Origin: Actinomycetota bacterium
GTDB lineage: Bacteria > Actinomycetota > Actinomycetes > Streptosporangiales > Streptosporangiaceae
Assembly: GCA_003161205.1 (NCBI GenBank)
Contig: PMOU01000099.1
Span: 3,490-11,455 of the forward strand
Length of the DNA stretch: 7,966 nt
Direction of reading: 5' to 3'
The number at the start of each line of letters is the position of its first letter. The first letter of the stretch is position 1. The notes below the pieces were generated by a model. That model was given only the letters and a program-made list of their open reading frames with translations, ran no database searches and was not told the origin of the DNA. This document shows positions 1 to 7,318 of the stretch, piece by piece. A program made the translations under genes and the position numbers.

Positions 1-7
1 TGACCCC

Positions 8-1490
<1,483 letters not shown>

Positions 1491-2372
1491 GTGACAGACC
1501 CCCGGCCGTCCGGACGCCACCGGACCCTCCGGCTGGGAACCCGGGAGTGGGACCACGGCTCGTTCGGCATCATGGCGGTGATCAACCGGACGCCTGACTC
1601 CTTCTTCGATGGCGGGGCCACCGCTGAGTTCGGCGCCGCGCTGGATGCCGCCAGCCGGGCCGTGGCCGACGGGGCCGACATCGTCGACATCGGCGGGGTG
1701 AAGGCCGGCCCGGGTGACGAGGTGAGCGCCGCGGCCGAGATCGACCGGGTGGCAGGCCTCGTCGCCGCGGTGCGCGAGCGGCACCCGGACGTGGTGATCA
1801 GCGTGGACACCTGGCGGGCCGAGGTGGGCGAGGTGGTCGCCCAGGCGGGCGCTGACCTGCTCAACGATGCCTGGGGCGGCGCGGATCCGCAGCTGGCCTC
1901 GGTCGCGGCGCGGTACCGGACCGGGCTCGTCTGCGCGCACGCGGGCGGCCTGCCGCCCCGCACCCGTCCGCACCGGCCCGCCTACGCCGATGTCATGCAC
2001 GACGTGACCGCCTACGTCACCCACCAGGCCGAACGGGCCGTGGCTCACGGGGTGAGTCCGGACTCGATCCTGGTGGATCCCGCTCACGATTTCGGCAAGA
2101 ACACCTGGCAGTCCCTTGAGGTGACGCGGCGGCTCGGTGAACTCGCCGACACGGGCTGGCCGGTGCTCGTCGCGGTGGCGGACAAGGACTTCATCGGCGA
2201 GACGCTCGGGCTGCCGGTGAGCCGGCGCGCGGAGGGGACCATCGCCACCCTCGCGGTCTGCGCCTGGCTGGGCGCCCGCGTGTTCCGCGTCCACGACGTC
2301 CGCGCTGCCCGCGAAGCCCTCACCGCCGTCAAGGAGCTAGGCGCCGCCCAGTTCCTCCCCGCGGCCCCGTAG
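1491..2372 (+). CDS. folP2: FolP2-type dihydropteroate synthase paralogue
   Basis: TIM-barrel protein of the pterin-binding (DHPS) family, 293 aa. Seen: INRTPDSFFDGG (31-42, loop 1 with Asn32), ISVDTW (Asp106), LLNDAWGG (Asn125), DPAHDFGK (Asp196), ADKDFIG (Lys232) and FRVHDV (Arg266, His268). These match the pterin-pocket residues of true DHPS. Loop 2, which reads GGESTRPG in genuine FolP, is here GGVKAGPG (68-75), so the Thr and Arg that contact pABA and pyrophosphate are Ala72 and Gly73. Overall wording (DIGGVKAGPG, CAHAGG, PRTRP, DPAHDFGKNT, GETLG) closely follows mycobacterial FolP2, as I recall it, a paralogue reported to lack DHPS activity. I infer that it binds a pterin-like ligand but does not make dihydropteroate; the true role is unknown. 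The GTG start is chosen because a -10 box ends 7 nt upstream and the coding frame begins there. Confidence 0.9.
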   Translation: MTDPRPSGRHRTLRLGTREWDHGSFGIMAVINRTPDSFFDGGATAEFGAALDAASRAVADGADIVDIGGVKAGPGDEVSAAAEIDRVAGLVAAVRERHPDVVISVDTWRAEVGEVVAQAGADLLNDAWGGADPQLASVAARYRTGLVCAHAGGLPPRTRPHRPAYADVMHDVTAYVTHQAERAVAHGVSPDSILVDPAHDFGKNTWQSLEVTRRLGELADTGWPVLVAVADKDFIGETLGLPVSRRAEGTIATLAVCAWLGARVFRVHDVRAAREALTAVKELGAAQFLPAAP

Positions 2373-2396
2373 CCCAGCCCTATCCCGCGCGGCTAC
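2369..2396. terminator. Weak inverted repeat at convergent folP2/SDR stops
   Basis: GTAGCC (2369-2374) and GGCTAC (2391-2396) are perfect 6-bp arms around a 16-nt loop. Each arm contains the TAG stop of one of the two converging genes, whose ends are 20 bp apart. No T-run follows on either strand, so at best this is a weak bidirectional hairpin; it could be chance. Confidence 0.2.
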
Positions 2397-3139
2397 AGCG
2401 TCACCAGGCCGCCGTCAATCCGGATCGTCTGGCCGGTGATCATGGCGGCGTCGTCTGAGGCCAGGAAGGCGACAGCGCCGGCCATGTCCGCGGGCAGCAC
2501 GCTCCGCCTGACCGCCTGAACCTGGCGCACGTCCTCGAAGTGCCCGGCGGTGTTGCCTTCTTCCGCGCCCGGGCTCCGGGTCAGGCCGGGCGCGATCGCG
2601 TTGACGGTGATACCGCTGGGCCCTAGCTCCACCGCCAGGGCGCGGGTGAAGCCGACGATGGCGCCCTTGCTGGCGATGTAGGCGGTGAACCCCGGCCCGG
2701 GCGGCTTCCAGACGGTGTTGGAGGCCACGTTGATGATGCGTCCGAAGCCGCGTTCGGCCATACCGGGCACGAACGCGGCGCACAGCTGGAAGGCCGCCTC
2801 GACGTTAACCGCCTGAACCCGCCGCCAGGTGTCCAGGTCCAGCTCGCCAAACGGGCCGAACAGCATCAGCCCCGCGCAGTTGACCAGCACATCGCATCGC
2901 CCGAAGCGCGCCTCGACCTCGCGCACCAGCAGCCCGACCCCTTCGGAGGAGCCGAGGTCGCAGCTGACGGCGAACGCCGTTCCGCCCGCGTCCCTGATTG
3001 CGGCCACCGTCTCGCCTGCGTCACGCATATCACCCAGCGCGAGCGCGTGCCCGGTCTCCGCCAGCCGCAACGCGATCGCCTGCCCGATCCCGCGCGCCGC
3101 CCCCGTCACAACCGCCACACGCGGGGAAGGACTCCTCAT
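2393..3139 (-). CDS. Short-chain dehydrogenase/reductase (classical SDR)
   Basis: NAD(P)-dependent oxidoreductase of the classical SDR family, 248 aa from the ATG chosen here, a normal length. Seen: nucleotide motif TGAARGIG (12-19), Asp at the end of the second beta strand (ALGD, residue 37), CDLG with Asp61, NCAG (87-90, variant of NNAG), Asn112, the catalytic Ser140 (NVAS), Tyr154 and Lys158 (YIASK), PG (184-185) and the C-terminal ITGQTIRIDGG. The acidic residue after strand 2 favours NAD(H) over NADP(H). The substrate cannot be told: FabG-like, sugar, steroid and alcohol dehydrogenases all share this pattern. The start is uncertain. GTG at 3145 gives 250 aa, ATG at 3139 gives 248, and GTG at 3118 gives 241 with AGGAG 13 nt upstream. 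ATG leaves the usual short lead before the first beta strand. It lies downstream of tetR on the same strand, and a long inverted repeat covers its start, so control by that regulator is likely. Confidence 0.93.
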   Translation of the reverse strand: MRSPSPRVAVVTGAARGIGQAIALRLAETGHALALGDMRDAGETVAAIRDAGGTAFAVSCDLGSSEGVGLLVREVEARFGRCDVLVNCAGLMLFGPFGELDLDTWRRVQAVNVEAAFQLCAAFVPGMAERGFGRIINVASNTVWKPPGPGFTAYIASKGAIVGFTRALAVELGPSGITVNAIAPGLTRSPGAEEGNTAGHFEDVRQVQAVRRSVLPADMAGAVAFLASDDAAMITGQTIRIDGGLVTL

Positions 3140-3190
3140 GATCACGAAGACTTGACAGTCCGGGGAGACTGAGAAGTCTTCGCGATCATG
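3137..3190. repeat. 54-bp inverted repeat between tetR and SDR, overlapping the SDR start
   Basis: The arms 3137-3160 and 3167-3190 are 24 nt each and pair at 21 of 24 positions around a 6-nt centre (CGGGGA, 3161-3166). Mismatches are 3144/3183, 3154/3173 and 3155/3172. Each arm holds the near-palindrome CGAAGACTT, the second copy inverted, with centres about 27 bp apart. The repeat fills almost all of the gap between the tetR stop (3198) and the SDR ATG (3139), and its last three minus-strand bases are that ATG. As DNA it could be a double operator for the neighbouring TetR protein. As RNA from a tetR-SDR transcript it would lock the SDR start codon in a stable hairpin. No T-run follows, so it is not a standard intrinsic terminator. 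The repeat is seen directly; both roles are inference. Confidence 0.85.
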
Positions 3191-3197
3191 GAAACGC

Positions 3198-3908
3198 TCA
3201 CGGCAGGTTGAGGCCGAACGCGGCGTACATGATGTCCGCGATCCGGTCGGCCATCTCGTCCTCGGGCAGCCGGACCTCGGCGCTGATCAGGTAGTTGACC
3301 CGCTCGAGCATCATCAGGCAGGCCACCGCGGTCAGCTCGGCGTGCTCCTGGTGCTTCCCGGCCGCCTGAGCGGCGGCCGTCATACCGGTCGTCATGGCTT
3401 CGGCGATGGAGAAGAACAGCCGCAGGCCGTCGCCGAACACCTCCTCGGGCACCAGGTCGGCCTGGCTGAGGATGCGGATCACCGTGGCGTGCGCGGCGTA
3501 AGCCCGGAAGAACTTCCGCACCCACTGGCGCAGCACCTTCAGCCCGGTGTCGTCGCTGGTGACGACGGGGAAGTCGCCGGCCACGATCTCCATGTCGTGC
3601 AGGGCGTCCTTGAGCAAGGCCTTGAAGAGGTCTTCTTTGTTGGAAAAGTACAGGTAGAACGTTCCGTGCGAGATGCCGGCCCGGCGTACCACGTCATCGA
3701 CGCGGACACCGTGGAAGCCACGGTCCTCGAACTCGACCATCCCGGACTCGAGCAGCCGGCGGACGGTCTCACGGCCCTGGGCTCGCAGCTCACGGTCCTG
3801 GGCGGGGGTGCCGCCGCCGAGCGACGGTCTGGCGGGTTGTTTCCTCGGTGGCCGCCCGGGCCCGCGTGACGCGGCATTGGCGGGGCCGGGGCTTGCCTCC
3901 TGGCTCAT
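3198..3908 (-). CDS. TetR/AcrR-family transcriptional regulator
   Basis: DNA-binding repressor-type protein of 236 aa, slightly longer than most TetR proteins. Seen: a basic, Pro/Arg/Gly-rich tail (about 1-45, with RGPGRPPRKQ), then the three-helix TetR head at about 46-95. The latter includes FEDRGFHGVRVDDVVRRAG, the recognition stretch ISHGTFYLYF and the conserved NKEDLF. The all-helical C-terminal part (about 96-236) is the ligand-binding and dimer domain; its ligand cannot be predicted. The disordered basic tail may add DNA contacts. It starts at ATG 3908, with TAGTCT on the minus strand (3920-3915) ending 6 nt before it and no Shine-Dalgarno, so a leaderless mRNA is likely. Likely targets are the SDR directly downstream, through the 54-bp inverted repeat, its own promoter, and perhaps the divergent AlkZ-like gene 83 bp away. 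Confidence 0.95.
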   Translation of the reverse strand: MSQEASPGPANAASRGPGRPPRKQPARPSLGGGTPAQDRELRAQGRETVRRLLESGMVEFEDRGFHGVRVDDVVRRAGISHGTFYLYFSNKEDLFKALLKDALHDMEIVAGDFPVVTSDDTGLKVLRQWVRKFFRAYAAHATVIRILSQADLVPEEVFGDGLRLFFSIAEAMTTGMTAAAQAAGKHQEHAELTAVACLMMLERVNYLISAEVRLPEDEMADRIADIMYAAFGLNLP

Positions 3909-3991
3909 ATCAAGAGACTAGCCGTCCGCACCTATACTGCCGCGCATTCGGTCAATGCCGCGTCTCCGCCGGCCCTGCTAACCTTCCACCG
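3909..3991. promoter_or_regulatory. Divergent promoters of tetR and the AlkZ-like gene
   Basis: This 83-bp gap shows a -10 hexamer for each gene. On the minus strand TAGTCT (3920-3915) ends 6 nt before the tetR ATG. On the plus strand TAACCT (3979-3984), preceded by TGC as in an extended -10, ends 7 nt before the GTG at 3992. A further good -10, TATACT (3933-3938), would give a leader of about 47 nt, but no ribosome-binding site sits before the GTG, so the leaderless option is favoured. No clear -35 is seen. No copy of the CGAAGACTT motif from the tetR-SDR repeat is present here. Confidence 0.5.
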
Positions 3992-5152
3992 GTGTGTGAG
4001 GTCCTCAGCCTGCGGGCCATCAACCGCGCTCTGCTCGCCCGGCAGCGGCTGCTCGACCGGGCCGCCCTGCCCGCGGCTGGCTCCGGCGCAGCGCGGGCCG
4101 CGGCGGTGGTGGAGACGATCGAGCATCTGGTCGGACTGCAGGCCCAGGCCCCGTTCCCGCCCTACTACGGCCTGCTGTCACGACTCGACGGGTTCCGCCC
4201 CGATGACCTGGCCGCCCTGATCACCGGTCGGCAGGTGGTCCGGATCGCGCTGATGCGCGGCACCATCCACCTGGTGTCGGCCCGGGACTGCCTGCCGCTG
4301 CGACGGCTGGTGCAGCCGGTGATCGAACGCGGCATGCGCAACGCCTTCGGCAGGCAGCTAGCGGGCGTGGACGACGGGGCCCTGGCCGCGGCCGGCCGGG
4401 TCCTGGTGGAAGCCGAGCCGATGACGTTCAGCCAGCTCGGCCAGGCGCTCGCCGAATGCTGGCCGGACCATCCGCCTAACGCCCTGGCCCAGGCCGTGCG
4501 CGCGTTCGTACCGCTCGTGCAGGTGCCGCCGCGGGCCGTCTGGGGTCAGTCCGGGCCGTCGCGGCACACGTCGGCGGAACGCTGGCTTGACGAGCCGGCC
4601 CATGACGCCCAGGACGCGGCCCCGGGCCTCGGACTCGCGGGCCTCGGACTCGCGGACCTGGTGCGGCGGTATCTGGGCGCGTTCGGTCCGGCGACCGTCC
4701 GCGATGTGGCGGCCTGGTCCAGGCTGACCGGGTTGAGGGCGATCATGGAGCAGCTCAGGCCTTCCCTGGTCACCTTCCGCGACGAACAGGGGGCCGAGCT
4801 GTTCGACCTGCCGTATGCGCCGCGGCCTGGCGGCGACGTCCCCGCACCGGTCCGCCTGGCCGCCGAGTTCGACAACCTCGTGCTGTCTCACGCCGAGCGA
4901 TCCCGGGTCGTCAGCGCCGAGAACACCAAGCGGATCTCTACCGTCAACGGCGTCATCCCGGGCACGGTGCTCATCGACGGGTTCGTGGGCGGAATGTGGC
5001 GGCTCGCCGCCAGCCGGGACGCGACGATGCTGTCTATCGAGCTGTTCGGTCCCACGCGGGAGCGTGACGCGCTGGTGCGCGAGGCCGAGCGCGTGCTCGC
5101 GTTCTGCTCGCCTGGCGCGTCCCACGACATCCGCTTCGGCCCGCTGACCTAG
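3992..5152 (+). CDS. AlkZ-like DNA glycosylase candidate (HTH_42 / winged-helix family)
   Basis: Protein of 386 aa in the HTH_42 (YcaQ/AlkZ) family, commonly labelled winged helix DNA-binding protein. Family knowledge: AlkZ removes bulky N7-alkyl purines and unhooks azinomycin interstrand crosslinks; AlkZ-like members carry a catalytic QxQ motif, whereas YcaQ-like members carry QxD. Seen: LSLRAINRALLARQ at the N-terminus (5-18), then GLQAQAPFPPYYGLLSRL with Gln50-Ala51-Gln52 as QxQ, LMRGTIHLVSARD (88-99), the segment RAVWGQSGPSRHTSAERWL (181-199), a Gly/Leu linker made by a 15-bp duplication, YLGAFGPATVRDVAAWS (227-243), and a C-terminal domain with EFDNLVLSHAERSR and GFVGGMWR. The coding frame is open upstream to 3848, but those 48 residues lie antisense to tetR and do not look like family sequence. 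The GTG at 3992, just after a -10 box, is therefore the start. Glycosylase activity is inferred; genomes can carry several paralogues of unknown substrate. Confidence 0.88.
   Translation: MCEVLSLRAINRALLARQRLLDRAALPAAGSGAARAAAVVETIEHLVGLQAQAPFPPYYGLLSRLDGFRPDDLAALITGRQVVRIALMRGTIHLVSARDCLPLRRLVQPVIERGMRNAFGRQLAGVDDGALAAAGRVLVEAEPMTFSQLGQALAECWPDHPPNALAQAVRAFVPLVQVPPRAVWGQSGPSRHTSAERWLDEPAHDAQDAAPGLGLAGLGLADLVRRYLGAFGPATVRDVAAWSRLTGLRAIMEQLRPSLVTFRDEQGAELFDLPYAPRPGGDVPAPVRLAAEFDNLVLSHAERSRVVSAENTKRISTVNGVIPGTVLIDGFVGGMWRLAASRDATMLSIELFGPTRERDALVREAERVLAFCSPGASHDIRFGPLT
4625..4654 (+). repeat. Exact 15-bp tandem duplication in the AlkZ-like gene
   Basis: GGCCTCGGACTCGCG occurs twice head to tail (4625-4639 and 4640-4654), encoding GLGLA twice at about residues 212-221. 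It keeps the frame and falls between the N-terminal winged-helix part and the next domain, so it only lengthens a linker. Replication slippage is the simple origin. Confidence 0.9.
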
Positions 5153-5156
5153 CGCC

Positions 5157-5990
5157 TCACGAGCCGGCGAGCCGCTGGCTGACCTGCTGTGCGATGAGCT
5201 GGTAGGCGGCCACCTGCTCGGGTACGGCGTCCGTGATCATGACCGGGCGTCCTTCGTCCGCGTCTTTCGCGGCCTGATGACTGAACGGGATGGCGGCTAG
5301 CTTCGGGATCAGCCCCCAGATGCTCTCCGCCTCCGGCGCCGAGGGAAACAGCGGGGTGGTCTGACCGCAGCCGGGGCACACCTGTCCGCTCATGTTCTCC
5401 ACGCCGGCGACGTCGAAGGCGGCGCCGCCCTGGTGCCCGCCGCCCTGGTGCCCGTCGCGCTGGTGCAGGTGCGCGATCAGCCTGCGCGCGTCCTGATGGG
5501 CGATGACCTGCGGGGTGACGACCACGAGCACGCACATCGGGCGGCCGGCCAGGGCGAAGACGTACTGCTGGATGTCGGCTGTTCCCGGCGGAAGATCCAT
5601 CACCAGGTAGTCCAGGTCGTGCCAGTCCGAATCGACGAGCAGACGGCGGACCAGCAGCTGCGCCATGCCCCCCTGGAAGGCCAGGGCCTGGTTCTCGCCG
5701 AGCAGGAATGCCGTCGACGCGAGCTGCACGCCGTGCTGGCTGACGGTCTGCAGCCGGGAATCTGGCGCGCCCGGCCGGGCGAACAGCGTGACGCTCGACG
5801 CCTCGGCGCGCCGCCGCAAGCCCATCATGCGGGGCACGTCGGGACCGTAGAGGTCGGCGTCGATAAGACCCGTCCGGTGCCCTTGCGCGGTCAGGGCCAG
5901 CGCGAGGTTCACCGCCACGGTGGTCTTCCCGACTCCGCCTTTCCCGCTCGCGACCGCGATGACCGGCACTTTTTCGGAATTGTCCGGCAT
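5157..5990 (-). CDS. mrp: Mrp/ApbC-type Fe-S cluster carrier ATPase (short form)
   Basis: Cytosolic P-loop ATPase of the Mrp/ApbC/Nbp35 family, 277 aa, thought to carry and deliver [4Fe-4S] clusters to apo-enzymes. Seen: deviant Walker A SGKGGVGKTT (15-24), DADLYGPDVPRMMG (44-57), MDLPPGTAD (131-139, family norm GTGD), VTPQVIAHQDARRLI (158-172), and ENMSGQVCPGCG with the cluster-binding CxxC at Cys205 and Cys208. Two departures from the family stand out. The N-terminal MIP18/DUF59 domain of most bacterial Mrp proteins is absent, and a His/Gly-rich stretch (LHQRD-GHQGG-GHQGG, 175-189) sits about 20 residues before CxxC. The ATG at 5990 has GGAG 5 nt upstream. The frame stays open to 6179, but that part lacks family sequence and overlaps the divergent gene. 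It converges with the AlkZ-like gene, with 4 bp between stops. The enzymes it serves cannot be inferred here. Confidence 0.93.
   Translation of the reverse strand: MPDNSEKVPVIAVASGKGGVGKTTVAVNLALALTAQGHRTGLIDADLYGPDVPRMMGLRRRAEASSVTLFARPGAPDSRLQTVSQHGVQLASTAFLLGENQALAFQGGMAQLLVRRLLVDSDWHDLDYLVMDLPPGTADIQQYVFALAGRPMCVLVVVTPQVIAHQDARRLIAHLHQRDGHQGGGHQGGAAFDVAGVENMSGQVCPGCGQTTPLFPSAPEAESIWGLIPKLAAIPFSHQAAKDADEGRPVMITDAVPEQVAAYQLIAQQVSQRLAGS
5424..5468 (-). repeat. Triplicated 15-bp unit encoding the His/Gly stretch of Mrp
   Basis: GCCGCCCTGGTGCCC is repeated exactly at 5424-5438 and 5439-5453. A third, diverged copy follows at 5454-5468 (11 of 15 bases the same). On the coding strand these read GHQGG, GHQGG and LHQRD. 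The array is in frame and puts evenly spaced His residues close to the cluster-binding cysteines. Confidence 0.85.
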
Positions 5991-6127
5991 GCGCGCTCCA
6001 TGGTGTTCAGGCCTGGGCTGAAGTTTGCCCTTATCGGTGGCCTTGGTCGTTATCGGAGGCCAGGGTGTGTCGAAGAATGTGACAGAGGGTTTCCGCTGGC
6101 GCCTCAGGGCTATATCGTCGTTACATT
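5991..6127. promoter_or_regulatory. Divergent mrp-transglycosylase intergenic region
   Basis: This 137-bp gap is the longest non-coding stretch here. It carries a direct repeat, TTATCGGTGGCC (6031-6042) and TTATCGGAGGCC (6050-6061), 11 of 12 identical and 19 bp apart, a plausible site for a dimeric activator or response regulator. Near the transglycosylase start, TATCGT (6113-6118) fits TANNNT and ends 9 nt before the GTG at 6128. Overlapping TATATC (6111-6116) is the alternative, and TTTCCG (6090-6095) is a poor -35. There is no Shine-Dalgarno before that GTG. The mrp side has GGAG before its ATG. The gap is too short for a full c-di-AMP riboswitch of the kind found before some actinobacterial wall hydrolases. 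Confidence 0.45.
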
Positions 6128-7318
6128 GTGATCCTCCTGACCTGGCGGCGCGCCGCCAAGATGGCCGTCGCCGCCGCAACGTGCGTGACCGTGACCGGAT
6201 TCGCGGTTCCGGCCGGTCTCGCTGCCGTTGCTTCGGGCCCCGCAGACAGGTCGGTCCCCTTCACCGTCGCGCTGCCCGTCGGGGTGGCGGCGGCTTCCGC
6301 CAGCACCACGCCCGCCTCGGTTCCCGGGTCCCCGACCACGCTCGGATCGGGCGGAGCTCCGCCGCGGCAGCTGTTCGTACCCGACGTTATCGCCGCGGTC
6401 CCGGCCGGGATCACCGCCGCCGAGCTCACGAAGATCGGCAAGCTGAGCGGGGTGCGGGCCGTGCTTGCGCTCAACGGCGGCAAGGTCACGGTCAACGGCC
6501 AGAGCGCCGACGTGCTCGGCGTTTCCCCGCAGGCGTTCAGGTCCTGGACGCCGCCGGCCACGGCGGCCAGCCACGCCGTCTGGACGGACCTGGGCCGCGG
6601 TCAGCTGGTCACTACCAACGCCGCCGCCAAGAGGCTGCACCTGGCCACCGGGAACTCCTATCAGGTCCTGGCCGCGGTTCAGGTGCAGGTGCCGTTCGGC
6701 ACACAGACGGCGTTGAGCGTGCCGGGGGCGGACGCGATCGTGGACCGGGCCAGATCAGCGCAGCTGGGCCTGGCGAAGAACTTTGCCGTCCTGATCAACG
6801 CGCCCGGCGCGAACCTGGTCCGGTTGATGTCGAAGGTCAAGTCGGTCATCGGCGCCGGCGGCAAGGTCGTGAACCTGGTGCCGGTGGTCACGGTGAGCAA
6901 GCTGCCGCTGGTGACCAGCGTGCCGACCACCGGCGTGCCGTCGAGCCTGCTGAAGCTGTACCAGGCCTCGACCGAGCAGTACTGCCCGGGCCTTTCCTGG
7001 ACGGTGCTGGCCGCGATCAACGAGATCGAGAGCGGTGACGGCGCCAACGAGGGCCCGTCCAGCGCGGGAGCGCTCGGCCCGATGCAGTTTCTCCCGTCCA
7101 CCTGGGCTGAATGGGGCATTGACGATTTCGGCCAGACCGGGAAGCCGGACATCATGAATCCGCTGGATGCCGTGCCCTCGGCCGCGCGCATGCTCTGCGC
7201 CGACGGCGCGGGCAAGAGCGCGACGCTCTCCGGCGCGATCTTCGATTACAACCACGCGACCTGGTACGTCGCCGAGGTGCTCGCTCTGGCCAGCGAATAC
7301 GCCCAGGACTACCACTAA
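6128..7318 (+). CDS. Secreted lytic transglycosylase with a MacB/FtsX-like N-terminal domain
   Basis: Predicted exported peptidoglycan-cleaving enzyme, 396 aa. Seen: a signal sequence with basic start (WRRAAK, 6-11), hydrophobic core and Ala-rich cleavage zone near residues 30-38. A low-complexity Ala/Ser/Pro/Thr linker follows (about 50-80), then an unassigned domain (about 84-265), then a C-terminal SLT-type domain (about 285-396). The last has AAINEIESGDG with likely catalytic Glu301, SSAGALGPMQFLPSTW (311-326), the family signature, and NPLDAVPSAARMLCADG. Such enzymes cleave the MurNAc-GlcNAc bond to give 1,6-anhydro ends. The middle domain (GVRAVLALNGGKVTVNG, VLGVSPQAF, AAAKRLHLATGNSYQV) resembles by eye the extracytoplasmic domain of MacB/FtsX permeases. 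The GTG start is the only one after an in-frame stop at 6080 that keeps the positive signal-peptide end. There is no lipobox, so it is either free or held by an uncleaved signal anchor. Confidence 0.87.
   Translation: MILLTWRRAAKMAVAAATCVTVTGFAVPAGLAAVASGPADRSVPFTVALPVGVAAASASTTPASVPGSPTTLGSGGAPPRQLFVPDVIAAVPAGITAAELTKIGKLSGVRAVLALNGGKVTVNGQSADVLGVSPQAFRSWTPPATAASHAVWTDLGRGQLVTTNAAAKRLHLATGNSYQVLAAVQVQVPFGTQTALSVPGADAIVDRARSAQLGLAKNFAVLINAPGANLVRLMSKVKSVIGAGGKVVNLVPVVTVSKLPLVTSVPTTGVPSSLLKLYQASTEQYCPGLSWTVLAAINEIESGDGANEGPSSAGALGPMQFLPSTWAEWGIDDFGQTGKPDIMNPLDAVPSAARMLCADGAGKSATLSGAIFDYNHATWYVAEVLALASEYAQDYH

Noticed and set aside
3152..3157. Perfect TTGACA on the plus strand inside the inverted repeat, as a -35 box
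   Set aside because: No -10 lies 16-19 bp downstream, and the direction would only transcribe antisense to tetR.
3142..3525. 127-codon minus-strand open frame reaching into the inverted repeat
   Set aside because: It is an out-of-frame shadow of tetR, Arg/Gly-rich, ending by chance in the gap.
3848..3991. N-terminal extension of the AlkZ-like protein
   Set aside because: It lies antisense to the tetR start, lacks family sequence, and the GTG at 3992 directly follows a -10 box at leaderless spacing.
5991..6127. c-di-AMP (ydaO-type) riboswitch before the transglycosylase
   Set aside because: The gap is only 137 bp, shared by two promoters, and I see no conserved riboswitch core.
5991..6179. 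63-residue N-terminal extension of Mrp
   Set aside because: It has no MIP18/DUF59 sequence, crosses the divergent transglycosylase start, and the ATG at 5990 has GGAG 5 nt upstream.
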